Shown: in pieces, positions 18,270-28,242 of the stretch
Layout: the number at the start of each line of letters is the position of its first letter
Position numbering within the stretch: position 1 is the stretch's first letter
Assembly: GCA_016432505.1 (NCBI GenBank)
Contig: CP066692.1
Location: 186,001 to 250,000 of the forward strand
Direction of reading: 5' to 3'
Length of the DNA: 64,000 nt
DNA from: Azosocius agrarius
GTDB lineage: Bacteria; Pseudomonadota; Gammaproteobacteria; UBA6186; Azoamicaceae
The notes under the pieces: generated by a model
Told to the model about the DNA's origin: nothing
Seen by the model: the letters and a program-made list of their open reading frames with translations, nothing else
Database searches by the model: none
Translations under genes and position numbers: made by a program

Positions 18270-19076
18270 TTATAAAAAAAACAAAAACATAGAAAACGAA
18301 AGAAGAGAACTATCTATTCTATCTAAAAATCCTCCATGTCCAGGAAGAAAATTTCCACTATCTTTACTTCCATGAAATCTTTTATATAAACTAATAACTA
18401 AATCTCCAATTATACTAGAAATTAAAACAATGAAATTTAATATTAAAAAAACATAAAAAGAGTTAAAAATTTTATTTAAATATAATAAAATATATAACAA
18501 AAAAACAACTACAAAAATTGATATAATTCCAAAATATGTTTTGTTAGGGCTTATTTTTTTAAAAATTTTTTTTTTACCAAAGCTTTTACCAAAAATATAT
18601 CCAATCGTATCAGAAATAAATATTAGAAAAAAAATATATATAATAATCATTTTTCCTATAAAAAAATCATTTGTAAAATAATTACTAATTAAATTTAAAT
18701 TTATCAATACTGGAAAAAATAAAAAACATGAAAAAAATAAATTAATAATATAATTTTTAATCATTAAATCATTAAAATCATAATAATAAATAAGATTCAA
18801 AAAATGAAATAATAAAAAAATAAAACAAAAAAATATAAAAATTACACCAGGAATAATTTTATAAAAATACAATAAAAATAAAAAAATAAATAATACAAAA
18901 ATTAAATACAAACTATAAAAATTGTTTTTTAATTCTAATAAATTTCCCCATTCCTTAAAAATAACAAAAGAAATTAATAAAAAAAAAATTAAAAACATAT
19001 CCATAGAAGAATATATGGATATTTTTATAAATAAAAAAAATAAAAAAATAAACGTTAAAATTCTTTTAATAAACAT
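18270..19076 (-). CDS. cdsA: phosphatidate cytidylyltransferase
   Basis: Membrane enzyme making CDP-diacylglycerol from phosphatidate and CTP, the entry to phosphatidylethanolamine and phosphatidylglycerol. It is 268 aa with about eight hydrophobic helices. The diagnostic C-terminal signature is complete: SLYKRFHGSKDSGNFLPG followed by HGGFLDRIDSS. An upstream SDTIGYIFGKSFGKKK segment also matches the family. It follows frr by 23 bases; uppS, which usually lies between frr and cdsA, is absent. Retention points to at least partial autonomous phospholipid synthesis. Confidence 0.95.
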   Translation of the reverse strand: MFIKRILTFIFLFFLFIKISIYSSMDMFLIFFLLISFVIFKEWGNLLELKNNFYSLYLIFVLFIFLFLLYFYKIIPGVIFIFFCFIFLLFHFLNLIYYYDFNDLMIKNYIINLFFSCFLFFPVLINLNLISNYFTNDFFIGKMIIIYIFFLIFISDTIGYIFGKSFGKKKIFKKISPNKTYFGIISIFVVVFLLYILLYLNKIFNSFYVFLILNFIVLISSIIGDLVISLYKRFHGSKDSGNFLPGHGGFLDRIDSSLLSFSMFLFFL

Positions 19077-19099
19077 ATAAATTTATAATATAAAACAAT

Positions 19100-19657
19100 T
19101 TAAATATTTAACAATTCTTTATTTTTATTTTTTACTATATTAGTAATGTCATCTATAAATTTATCTGTCATTTTTTGAATCATTTTCATGGCTGCTTTCT
19201 CTTCATCTAATGTAATGCTTTTATTTTTAAAAAGAATTTGTAAATTATTTTTTGCATCTCTCCTAATATTACGTATAGAAATCTTATTTGCTTCAGATTC
19301 CTCAGCTATAAATTTTATTAATTTTTGTCTTCCTTCTAACGATAAAGGAGGAAAAATAATTTTAATACTATCACGAGAAACAACAGAACTTAAATTTAAA
19401 TTTTTACCTCTTATAACTTTATCGATTTCTAATAACATATTTTTATCAAATGGGGTAACAATTACAACATTATTATCAATAGAATTAATAGTAGCAATAT
19501 ACTCCAATAATGTCTCATTATTACAATGTATAATTTTTATTGATGATATAAGTTTTGGATTAGCTCTTCCAATTCTCATTTTATCTAAATCTATCAAAAA
19601 CATATCCACTTTTTTCTGCATTAAAGTAACAGTTTTATCAATAATATCTTTAATCAT
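19100..19657 (-). CDS. frr: ribosome recycling factor
   Basis: Recycles the post-termination ribosome with EF-G, 185 aa, the standard length. It begins MIKDIIDKTVTLMQKKVD and carries DKMRIGRANPKLISSI (family RTGRAxPxLL), the conserved FPPLSLEGRQKLIKF region and RNIRRDAKN. The adjacent upstream gene is tsf; pyrH, which usually stands between tsf and frr, is missing. Confidence 0.97.
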   Translation of the reverse strand: MIKDIIDKTVTLMQKKVDMFLIDLDKMRIGRANPKLISSIKIIHCNNETLLEYIATINSIDNNVVIVTPFDKNMLLEIDKVIRGKNLNLSSVVSRDSIKIIFPPLSLEGRQKLIKFIAEESEANKISIRNIRRDAKNNLQILFKNKSITLDEEKAAMKMIQKMTDKFIDDITNIVKNKNKELLNI

Positions 19658-19712
19658 TTTTTTTTTAACTCATATTTAAATTAAAATAAATACCAAAATA
19701 TAGCTAATAAAT

Positions 19713-20552
19713 TTACTGTAATCCAATTTCAAATCTAACCATATTTAAAACTTTTAAATTATACAAAGATAATATATCTTTAACCAATTTTTTATTATCT
19801 TTAATAAAAAATTGCCCATATAGGGTCATATCATTAACAAATTTTTCAAGTTGCCCTTCAACTATTTTATGAACAACAGTTTTAGATTTATTTTTATAGA
19901 GCTCTTCAGCTTTAAATAATAATATATTTTTTTCATATTCTAATTTAGAAGCAGGAATATCACAATCTGATATGTAATCCGGGTTTAAAGCAACAACTTG
20001 CATTGCTAAATCATGAGCTAATTCATCATTATAACCATTAAGTAAAACAATAGCACCAATTTTACTAATTTCATTAATATAATGCATATAAAAGCCTACA
20101 CTATACCCATTTTCATTTATAATACAATTAATTTTTTTTACACATATATTTTCTCCCAATCTAGAAATTAAATTAATTTTTTCATTTTCTAAAAATTTAG
20201 GACACAAATTATTAAAATCTTCAATATTATAAATATCATTTTTTAAAATATAATCAGATAAACTAAATACATAATTTTTAAATTCTATTTTTTTAGCAAC
20301 AAAATCAGTTTCACAATTAACTTCTATTATCAAACATTTCCTTTTATTTTCACTAATTAAAATATTAATCAAACCCTCATTTGTTTTTCTACAACTTTTT
20401 TTTTCAGCTAAAATAATTCCTTTTTTTTTTAATTCTTCAATAGCTTTATCAATATCTCCATTACTAAAAATTAACGCTTTTTTACAATCCATAATACCAG
20501 CACCAGTACAATTTCTTAAAATTTTAATATCTTCTCCAGTAATATCTTTCAT
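19713..20552 (-). CDS. tsf: translation elongation factor Ts
   Basis: Nucleotide exchange factor for EF-Tu, 279 aa (E. coli 283). The N-terminal UBA-like domain has LRNCTGAGIMDCKKAL, and the core has VEVNCETDFVAKK, the EF-Tu contact motif TDFV. Two ATG codons stand in tandem (20555 and 20552). The second is chosen because AAGGA is then six bases away and the protein matches the family N-terminus (MKDIT against MAEIT). It follows rpsB by 57 bases. Confidence 0.97.
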   Translation of the reverse strand: MKDITGEDIKILRNCTGAGIMDCKKALIFSNGDIDKAIEELKKKGIILAEKKSCRKTNEGLINILISENKRKCLIIEVNCETDFVAKKIEFKNYVFSLSDYILKNDIYNIEDFNNLCPKFLENEKINLISRLGENICVKKINCIINENGYSVGFYMHYINEISKIGAIVLLNGYNDELAHDLAMQVVALNPDYISDCDIPASKLEYEKNILLFKAEELYKNKSKTVVHKIVEGQLEKFVNDMTLYGQFFIKDNKKLVKDILSLYNLKVLNMVRFEIGLQ

Positions 20553-20609
20553 CATTATTCCTTCATAATATGAAATTAAAAATTATAATTACATCATTAT
20601 AATTTATAA

Positions 20610-21326
20610 TTATAAAACATCTTCAACATCATTTTCAAATTTTGATCTTGAACTTATAATAACGTTACTAATAGTTTCACAATATAATTTTATAGCACTA
20701 ATAGCATCATCATTCCCTGGAATAATATAATCAATTCCATCAGGATCACTATTTGTATCAACAATACCAATAACAGGAATCTTTAATTTATTAGCTTCTT
20801 TTACGGCAATATTTTCACACCCTACATCAATAATAAATAACGCATCTGGCAATCCAGACATATTTTTAATTCCTCCTAAAATTAACTCTAATTTATTCAT
20901 TTCTTTATTTAAAATCAATCCCTCTTTTTTTGTCAATTTATCAAATCCATTATCTTCTTGCATTTTTTGTAAATAATGTAATCTTTTTATTGACTGTTTT
21001 ATAGTTTTATAATTAGTTAACATACCTCCAAGCCATCTATAATTTACATAAGGCATTTCACAATTTATAGCACACTCCTTAATAATATTTCTAGCTACTT
21101 TTTTTGTACCTATAAACATTATTTGTCCTTTATTAACAATAAGCTTACTAACAAAAAACATAGCTTGTCTAAGATAAAATAAAGTAGATTCTAAATTTAT
21201 AATATTAATTTTACAATTAGTATCAAATATATATTTTTCCATTTTAAGATTTCTAAATCTATTTAAATGTCCAAAATGAACACCAGCTTCAATTAAAATC
21301 TTAATATTAATTTTATTAATATTCAT
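20610..21326 (-). CDS. rpsB: 30S ribosomal protein S2
   Basis: Small-subunit protein S2, 238 aa (E. coli 241). Motifs: EAGVHFGHLNRFRN, NLESTLFYLRQA, MFIGTKKVARNII, NYRWLGGMLTNYKTIKQS, PDALFIIDV and VIGIVDTNSDPDGIDYIIPGNDDA. The second ATG (21326) is chosen because the GGAG site is only two bases from the first ATG (21332) and about six from this one. It heads the rpsB-tsf-frr-cdsA unit and diverges from map. Confidence 0.97.
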   Translation of the reverse strand: MNINKINIKILIEAGVHFGHLNRFRNLKMEKYIFDTNCKINIINLESTLFYLRQAMFFVSKLIVNKGQIMFIGTKKVARNIIKECAINCEMPYVNYRWLGGMLTNYKTIKQSIKRLHYLQKMQEDNGFDKLTKKEGLILNKEMNKLELILGGIKNMSGLPDALFIIDVGCENIAVKEANKLKIPVIGIVDTNSDPDGIDYIIPGNDDAISAIKLYCETISNVIISSRSKFENDVEDVL

Positions 21327-21468
21327 TAACATCTCCTATATATATTCAAAAAAAATTTAAATATATAAATTAAAATAATACATAAACAATTTATTATATT
21401 GAAATATAATACACAAATATATATCATATACACTGAAAGACAGCAAGTACAATATAAAAGGTTTTAAA

Positions 21469-22245
21469 ATGAAAAATTTAATAAAAACAAAAGATAAAAT
21501 AAATAAAATAAGATTATCAAGCAAGCTTGCATCAGAAGTTCTAATAATGATAGAAAAATATATAAAACCAAATATTACAACAAATTTATTAAATAATATC
21601 TGTCATAAATTTATAACAAAAATACAAAAAGCCACTCCAGCTCCATTAAATTACAATGGGTATCCAAAATCTATATGCACGTCTATAAATAATGTTATAT
21701 GTCATGGTATACCAAATAATACTATATTAAAAAATGGCGATATAATAAACATAGATATAACAATAAAAAAAAACAACTATTATGGAGACACAAGCAAAAC
21801 ATTTATAGTAGGAAAAACAACAAACCAAATAAAAAATTTAGTAATAAATTCACAAAAATGTTTATATTACATAATACATAAAATAAAACCAAACCTAACA
21901 ATAGGTGATATTGGTTATTTTATACAAAATTATGCACAAAAAAAATCACTGTCAATAGTTAAAGAATATTGTGGACATGGAATTGGCATAAATTTTCATG
22001 AAAATCCAAAAATTTTACATTATGGAAAAAAAAAACATGGAATAAAACTAAAAAAAGGAATGGTTTTTACAATAGAACCTATGTTAAATTTAGGGAAATG
22101 TACAAATGAAATACTAAATGATAACTGGACAGTTGTAACCAAAGATAAATTTTTCTCTTCACAATGGGAGCATACAATTCTAATAACACATAATAAATGC
22201 GAAATTTTAACACTAAGAAATGATGAAAATATAAATATGTTTTAA
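21469..22245 (+). CDS. map: methionine aminopeptidase, type I
   Basis: Removes the N-terminal Met from nascent proteins, 258 aa. All active-site residues of the pita-bread fold are present: His79, Asp96 and Asp107 (metal), His170 in GHGIGINFHENP, His177, Glu203 in FTIEPM and Glu234 in WEHTI. There is no N-terminal SH3 or zinc extension, so it is type Ia. It diverges from rpsB across 142 bases, the usual gammaproteobacterial arrangement, and ends eight bases from nuoN in convergent orientation. Confidence 0.97.
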   Translation: MKNLIKTKDKINKIRLSSKLASEVLIMIEKYIKPNITTNLLNNICHKFITKIQKATPAPLNYNGYPKSICTSINNVICHGIPNNTILKNGDIINIDITIKKNNYYGDTSKTFIVGKTTNQIKNLVINSQKCLYYIIHKIKPNLTIGDIGYFIQNYAQKKSLSIVKEYCGHGIGINFHENPKILHYGKKKHGIKLKKGMVFTIEPMLNLGKCTNEILNDNWTVVTKDKFFSSQWEHTILITHNKCEILTLRNDENINMF

Positions 22246-22253
22246 GCAATTAC

Positions 22254-23708
22254 TTAAAACAATACCATTTGACACAAAAATAACAACGGAAATGGAAAAA
22301 TACCAAAAAATAAAATTAATAAACCATTAATACTTAAAATAAAAATTCCAAAATTTGTCATATTTAATATAGGTTTATAATTAATATTATGAACATAATC
22401 ATATGATTTATCAAAATACATAACTTTTATTAACCTTAAATAATAAAAAGATCCTATAACAGAAGACAAAACAGCAATAACGGCAACTATAAAATATCCT
22501 AAATTAACAATTTCTCTCAAAATTAAAAATTTTGCATAAAATCCAATTGTTGGAGGTATGCCAGACATTGATAATAATAAAATTAACATAATAAAGGCAA
22601 TCCACGGATTTTTTTCATTTAATCCTTTAAAATCTTCAATAAATTCTGATTCAATTGTCCCTTTACTTATACAAATAATAACAGAAAATACACCTAAAGA
22701 CATTAAAACATAAACTATAATATAAAATAAAGCTGAAATATAATTATCGTGTATTCCAGAGACAAGACCTAAAAAAACAAATCCCATGTGAGCTATAGCA
22801 GAATATGCAAACATTCTTTTTATATTTTTTTGAGCTATTGCCACTATATTACCAAATAATAATGACAATAACGACATAACTATAAGCATAGGCTCCCAAA
22901 CATTAGATAAATGGCCAAAAACATCAGATAAAAGTCTATATGCTATACCAAAAACAGCTATTTTAGGAATAGTACTTATTAATAAAGTTACAGAAATAGG
23001 CGATCCATGATAAACATCAGGAACCCACATATGAAATGGAACAACTCCAAATTTAAAAGCAAACCCACTAACAATAAAAATTAACCCAATTTTCATTAAA
23101 ATATTATTATTCAAACCTTGCTCTGATATTAAATAAGAAATATCTACAAAATTTATAGTTCCTGAAATTCCATAAATAAAAGACACGCCAAACAACAATA
23201 CAGCAGAAGCAATAGAACCCATAACAAAATACTTAATAGAAGCTTCATAAACATTATGATATTTTTTTGTAATTGATATTAAAGCATAAAGAGGTAAAGA
23301 TAATAATTCAACTCCTAAATATAAAGTCAAAAAATTCGCACTTGAAACCATAATCATCATACCAAGAATTGATGTTAAAACTAATACGAAATATTCTCCT
23401 ACATATATGCCAATATTATTCATATGCTTTTTTGAATATATAAAAATAATACTTGATACCACAATAATCATAATTTTTAATAAAATACTAAATTTATCAA
23501 TAATTATAGATCCATCAAACAAAATATCCCCAGATGCATTCCAAAATAAACATAAACAAAAAAAAACTATAATTAATGTTATTTGTGTTACAAAATAAGT
23601 AATCCATTTTTTAGCTTTATCTAAAAATAAATCAAAAATTAATATAATACAAGTCATTAATGTTAGAATAATTTCTGGCAAAATTAAAATAAAAGTATTC
23701 TTAAACAT
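22254..23708 (-). CDS. nuoN: NADH-quinone oxidoreductase subunit N
   Basis: Antiporter-like proton-pumping membrane subunit of complex I, 484 aa, about 14 helices. Family segments are LYLGVELLSLPLYAL, the broken-helix lysine region KFGVVPFHMWVPDVYHG, KRMFAYSAIAHMGFV and SMSGIPPTIGFYAKF. It is the last gene of the nuoA-N operon and its start lies eight bases behind nuoM with an AGGA site. Confidence 0.97.
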   Translation of the reverse strand: MFKNTFILILPEIILTLMTCIILIFDLFLDKAKKWITYFVTQITLIIVFFCLCLFWNASGDILFDGSIIIDKFSILLKIMIIVVSSIIFIYSKKHMNNIGIYVGEYFVLVLTSILGMMIMVSSANFLTLYLGVELLSLPLYALISITKKYHNVYEASIKYFVMGSIASAVLLFGVSFIYGISGTINFVDISYLISEQGLNNNILMKIGLIFIVSGFAFKFGVVPFHMWVPDVYHGSPISVTLLISTIPKIAVFGIAYRLLSDVFGHLSNVWEPMLIVMSLLSLLFGNIVAIAQKNIKRMFAYSAIAHMGFVFLGLVSGIHDNYISALFYIIVYVLMSLGVFSVIICISKGTIESEFIEDFKGLNEKNPWIAFIMLILLLSMSGIPPTIGFYAKFLILREIVNLGYFIVAVIAVLSSVIGSFYYLRLIKVMYFDKSYDYVHNINYKPILNMTNFGIFILSINGLLILFFGIFPFPLLFLCQMVLF

Positions 23709-23716
23709 AATTATTC

Positions 23717-25255
23717 CTAAATTTTAGATTGCATTACTTGAATTATTAAATGTTCTGCTGAAGAATGCATAATATCTAATAATGGTTTGGGATAAATACC
23801 AAAAAATAAAATACAAAAAGATAACAATAAAAAAATTATTTTTTCATTAATTCTTAAATCATAAAGTAAAGCTACAGCATCATTTTTAATAGTTCCAAAA
23901 ATAACTTTTTTATACATCCATAAAGTATATGCTGCTCCAAATAATAAAGTACTACCAGCAAATAAAGAATACCAAATATTCACTTTAAAAGCGGATAAAA
24001 TAACTAAAAATTCTCCAACAAATCCAGATGTTCCTGGTAACCCAGAATTAGCCATGGCAAATAACATAAAAAAAGAAGCAAAAACAGGCATAGTGTTTAC
24101 AACTCCTCCATAATTATTAATTAAACGCGTATGCATTCTTTCATAAAGAACTCCAACACATAAAAATAAAGCTCCAGATATAAATCCATGAGATATCATT
24201 TGCATCATAGATCCTTCAATACTAATAATTGCATCTAAATGATTTTCAGTTTTTGATATAATTGAAAATATTAAAAATAATCCTAAAGTTACAAAACCCA
24301 TATGAGAAATTGACGAATAAGCAATCAATTTTTTCAAATCATTTTGAACTAAAGCAATTAACGATATATACAATATAGCTATTAAAGACAATAAAATAAC
24401 AATCCAATCATACTGAACACAGATATCTGGAACAATAGGTAATAAAAATCTAATAAAACCATAGCCTCCAACCTTTAAAGTAATTGCAGCTAAAACTACA
24501 GAACCTCCAGTTGGTGCTTCAACATGAGCATCAGGCAACCATGTATGAACAGGAAACATAGGAATCTTAATTGCAAAAGCAAATAAAAAAGCCCAAAAAA
24601 TATATTTTTGTTCTACAATAGTCAAAGGCAATGAATGAAAGGTAGAAATAGCAAAAGTTAAATTACCAGCAAAATCTTCTTCTAAAGCTACAAAATGCAA
24701 ATAAATAATTGAAATCAATAAAAAAACAGATCCCAAAAAAGTATACAAAAAAAATTTTAATGTTGCATATGCTCTATCAACACCACCCCAAATGCCTATT
24801 ATTATAAACATAGGAATTAACATAGCTTCAAAAAAAATATAAAACAATATAGAATCTAAAGCACAAAACATTCCAATGATTAAACCTTGCATAATTAAAA
24901 AAGAAGCATAATAATAATGAATATAGCATTTTACAATATTATGTCCAGAAATAAATACTATCAAAGATATAAAACATGTCAAAACAATTAAAGGTAATGA
25001 AAATCCATCAATTCCTAAAGAATAATAAATTCCAATACTTGGCAACCATTCATAATATTCTATATATTGCATTTCCCATAAGGAAAGTTGAAAATTTTTT
25101 ATTAAAAAAACACATATCAATAATGAAAAAATAGCGATAGATATAGATATAATTTGCACAATCCTATAACTTGTTTTAACTGAAGTGGCTAATATTGCCC
25201 CTCCACCAAATAATGGTAACCAAATAAGCAAACTTAACATCATATTACCAAACAT
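23717..25255 (-). CDS. nuoM: NADH-quinone oxidoreductase subunit M
   Basis: Antiporter-like proton-pumping subunit, 512 aa. Diagnostic parts are YFFEAMLIPMFIIIGIWGG-like FFEAMLIPMFI, FAFAIKIPMFPVHTWLPDAHVEAP, KLIAYSSISHMGFVTLG and MANSGLPGTSGFVGEF. The Glu in the FFEAM helix and the Lys in FAFAIK, which form the proton path, are both present. It lies between nuoL and nuoN in the standard order. Confidence 0.98.
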   Translation of the reverse strand: MFGNMMLSLLIWLPLFGGGAILATSVKTSYRIVQIISISIAIFSLLICVFLIKNFQLSLWEMQYIEYYEWLPSIGIYYSLGIDGFSLPLIVLTCFISLIVFISGHNIVKCYIHYYYASFLIMQGLIIGMFCALDSILFYIFFEAMLIPMFIIIGIWGGVDRAYATLKFFLYTFLGSVFLLISIIYLHFVALEEDFAGNLTFAISTFHSLPLTIVEQKYIFWAFLFAFAIKIPMFPVHTWLPDAHVEAPTGGSVVLAAITLKVGGYGFIRFLLPIVPDICVQYDWIVILLSLIAILYISLIALVQNDLKKLIAYSSISHMGFVTLGLFLIFSIISKTENHLDAIISIEGSMMQMISHGFISGALFLCVGVLYERMHTRLINNYGGVVNTMPVFASFFMLFAMANSGLPGTSGFVGEFLVILSAFKVNIWYSLFAGSTLLFGAAYTLWMYKKVIFGTIKNDAVALLYDLRINEKIIFLLLSFCILFFGIYPKPLLDIMHSSAEHLIIQVMQSKI

Positions 25256-25282
25256 TTCTAATCCCTAAATTTTAAATTTATA

Positions 25283-27256
25283 TTACTTTAAAACAAACGT
25301 TAACCAAAATAATAATAATAATATTCCTGTTACCATTATAAATACATAATGATATAAATATCCCGTTTGTAACACTCTTAACCTTTTTGCTGACCAATTA
25401 ATTATTTTAGCTGTACCATTTACAAAAAAACTATCAATAATATATTTATCAAACACATTCCAAAAAAATAATCCTATCTTTAATACAGCAGGAACAATTA
25501 TAGTTTGAATTAAAATATCAAATCCATATTTATTAATTAAAATATAATATATTATATTAAATTTTTCTTTTAAATATATAGAATATTCCGGTTTTTTACA
25601 ATAAAATATCCAAGAAAATAAAATTCCAAGATATGCCATTAAACAAGGCATAGAAAAAAAACCATGTAAAAACATATTATGTGAGCCATGAAAATCTTTT
25701 TTAAGATCAAAAATTACATCATGTTTTTTAAGAACAAATATTGTATCTTTAAAATAATCTTTAACTAATATATCATCAATAAAAAACCAACCAGAAAAAA
25801 TAGATAAAATAGCTAAAAAGATTAAAGGAATATAAATAACAGATGAAGATTCTTCTAAATGAAGTTTTATTTTTTCTGTCATTCTTTCATTTGTATGAAA
25901 GACAAGAAAAAATAACCTGAAAGTATAAAAAGCTGTTATAAATACACTAAAAAATATAAAATAATAAGCAAATTTAGCTCCAAATAAATGAGAATGATAA
26001 ACCGCTTCTATAATTAAATCTTTAGAAAAAAATCCTGAAAATCCCGGAAACCCAATTAAAGCTAAGCTTCCTATAAACATAGTATAATATGTTACAGGCA
26101 TATATTTTTTTATATTACCCATATTTAAAATATTTTGTTCATGATGCATAGCAACGATAACAGACCCTGCTCCTAAAAATAACAAAGCTTTAAAAAAAGC
26201 ATGTGTCATTAAATGAAATATAGCAACTGAATAAGCAGAAACACCTAATGCAGTAACCATCAATCCTAATTGAGATAAGGTAGAATATGCAACAATTCTT
26301 TTAATATCATTTTGAACAATTCCTAATAATCCCATTAAAAAACAAGTTATAGATCCTGTAAAAATAATAAAAATTAATGCAACTTCTGAGTATTCAAATA
26401 AAAACGACATTCTCGTTGTCATAAATATACCAGCTGTAACCATTGTTGCCGCATGTATCAAAGCAGATATAGGCGTAGGGCCTTCCATAGAATCAGGTAA
26501 CCATACATGTAAAGGTATTTGTGCTGATTTACCCATTGCTCCAATAAATAAACAAATACATATTAAAGTTATAACAGAAATTGATAAATTAGAAAATATA
26601 AATATAGTAAAATCATCATTAACTAATCCAGAAACTTGATCAAAAACTTCAATATAATTTAATGTACCAAAATAAAATAATATAGCAGCAATACCTATTA
26701 AAAAACCTAAATCACCAACTCTATTAACTAAAAAAGCTTTTAAACTAGCAAATATCGCAGATTCTTTCTTATACCAAAATCCAATAAGTAAATATGATGC
26801 TAAACCAACAGCTTCCCATCCAAAAAATAATTGTAAAAAGTTATTAGAAGCAACAAGAATTAACATCGCAAAAGTAAAAAACGAGATATAACAAAAAAAT
26901 CTAATATATCCATCATCTTCATGCATATATCCTATAGTATATATATGAACCATAAGAGAAACAAAAGTAACAACAACCATCATCAAAACTGTTAATTTAT
27001 CTATTAATAATCCAATTTCTAATGTTAAATTTCCAATATTACCCCATATATATATTGTAGATTCAAGATTATCAAAATTATCAAATAAAAATCCATAAAA
27101 AATTTTAATTGATAAAAATGTAGAAATAGCAATTAATGATACAGAAACAATATGAACTAATACATTTTTCATATATTTACCAATAAAACCAGATATTAAA
27201 GAACTTAGTAATGGTAAAAATATAATTAAAATACTTAAATCACGCAAATTATTCAC
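25283..27256 (-). CDS. nuoL: NADH-quinone oxidoreductase subunit L (GTG start)
   Basis: Distal proton-pumping subunit with the long lateral helix, 657 aa. Motifs: FFGWEAVGLASYLLIGFWY, NRVGDLGFLIG, KSAQIPLHVWLPDSMEGPTP, ALIHAATMVTAGI, KRIVAYSTLSQLGLM and FPGFSGFFSKD. The first codon is GTG (27256-27254), supported by AAGGGG five bases upstream. The gene begins two bases after nuoK ends. The C-terminal extension with the piston-like helix is intact. Confidence 0.97.
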   Translation of the reverse strand: MNNLRDLSILIIFLPLLSSLISGFIGKYMKNVLVHIVSVSLIAISTFLSIKIFYGFLFDNFDNLESTIYIWGNIGNLTLEIGLLIDKLTVLMMVVVTFVSLMVHIYTIGYMHEDDGYIRFFCYISFFTFAMLILVASNNFLQLFFGWEAVGLASYLLIGFWYKKESAIFASLKAFLVNRVGDLGFLIGIAAILFYFGTLNYIEVFDQVSGLVNDDFTIFIFSNLSISVITLICICLFIGAMGKSAQIPLHVWLPDSMEGPTPISALIHAATMVTAGIFMTTRMSFLFEYSEVALIFIIFTGSITCFLMGLLGIVQNDIKRIVAYSTLSQLGLMVTALGVSAYSVAIFHLMTHAFFKALLFLGAGSVIVAMHHEQNILNMGNIKKYMPVTYYTMFIGSLALIGFPGFSGFFSKDLIIEAVYHSHLFGAKFAYYFIFFSVFITAFYTFRLFFLVFHTNERMTEKIKLHLEESSSVIYIPLIFLAILSIFSGWFFIDDILVKDYFKDTIFVLKKHDVIFDLKKDFHGSHNMFLHGFFSMPCLMAYLGILFSWIFYCKKPEYSIYLKEKFNIIYYILINKYGFDILIQTIIVPAVLKIGLFFWNVFDKYIIDSFFVNGTAKIINWSAKRLRVLQTGYLYHYVFIMVTGILLLLFWLTFVLK

Positions 27257-27258
27257 TA

Positions 27259-27564
27259 TTACCCCTTTAATATATTTATATCTTCAATTTTAATAGTATC
27301 TTTTTGTCTAAATAAAGCTATTAATATTGCCAATCCTATAGCAGCTTCAACAGCTGCTACCGTTAATACAAAAAATACAATTATTTGCCCTGTTAAATCA
27401 TTAATAAAATATGAAAAAATTATAAAATTTGTATTAACAGCAAGTAATATAAGTTCTATACACATTAATAAAGTTATTATATTTTTACGATTTATAAAAA
27501 TCCCAGTTAAACCAATACTAAATAACAAAGTACTAAAAACTAAATAATTAGATAATATCAACAT
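27259..27564 (-). CDS. nuoK: NADH-quinone oxidoreductase subunit K
   Basis: Three-helix membrane subunit of 101 aa. The conserved buried glutamates are visible in MCIELILLAVN and AAVEAAIGLAILI. GLTGIFINRKNII precedes the first Glu helix, as in other NuoK proteins. It sits between nuoJ and nuoL with very short spacers. Confidence 0.96.
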   Translation of the reverse strand: MLILSNYLVFSTLLFSIGLTGIFINRKNIITLLMCIELILLAVNTNFIIFSYFINDLTGQIIVFFVLTVAAVEAAIGLAILIALFRQKDTIKIEDINILKG

Positions 27565-27608
27565 ATTATATTTAACCTATATCCTACAACACTTAAAAAA
27601 TATTAAAT

Positions 27609-28202
27609 TTAATTACCATCTACTAATTTAATTCTGTCTATGATAACAACATCACTTTGCATTGATTGATTTTTTCTATTTCTAATTCCTCTAAATGATA
27701 AAATAACAGAAGAAACAATACCAACCAACAATAATATACCGGCAATTTCAAAAGGAAATAAATATTTACTATATAAAATATACCCAAGACTTTTTACATT
27801 ATTAATAGAAATATCAAAATTAGTAGAATAAAATAATTTAGATATTTTATCAACAGATAATAAGTCATAATAATTACTAAACCCATATATTAATAGAAAA
27901 TCAAAAAAAACAGGTATTAATAAAAATATAAAAATTTTTCTAGATATTTTATATTCTTTATTTGCTTTATCAATATCTAACATCATTATAACAAATAAAA
28001 ATAAAACCATCACAGCTCCAACATATACTAAAACCAAAACAATAGATAAAAATTCAGCTCTTAAAAGCAGCCATAAGGCTGCAGTAGATACAAAAGTTAC
28101 CATTAATGCTAAAACAGATCTCATAGGATTAACAAAAGCAACAACAGAACTAGCAAAAATCAAGGATATACTTGCAAAAAAATAAAATAAAAACTGTTGC
28201 AT
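27609..28202 (-). CDS. nuoJ: NADH-quinone oxidoreductase subunit J
   Basis: Membrane subunit of complex I, 197 aa, five helices. SVVAFVNPMRSVLALMVTF, then AEFLSIVLVLVYVGAVMVLFLFVIMMLD, match the family's highly conserved third helix (LVYVGAVMVLFLFVVMMLD). The C-terminal tail beyond the last helix is variable. It lies between nuoI and nuoK in the standard order. Confidence 0.96.
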   Translation of the reverse strand: MQQFLFYFFASISLIFASSVVAFVNPMRSVLALMVTFVSTAALWLLLRAEFLSIVLVLVYVGAVMVLFLFVIMMLDIDKANKEYKISRKIFIFLLIPVFFDFLLIYGFSNYYDLLSVDKISKLFYSTNFDISINNVKSLGYILYSKYLFPFEIAGILLLVGIVSSVILSFRGIRNRKNQSMQSDVVIIDRIKLVDGN

Positions 28203-28242
28203 AAACTAAATCTCTCAAAAAAAATTTAAAAATTAAACAATA

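Noticed and set aside
19188..19679. 163-codon plus-strand open frame opposite frr
   Set aside because: Complementary shadow of a clear frr; composition and motifs belong to the minus strand.
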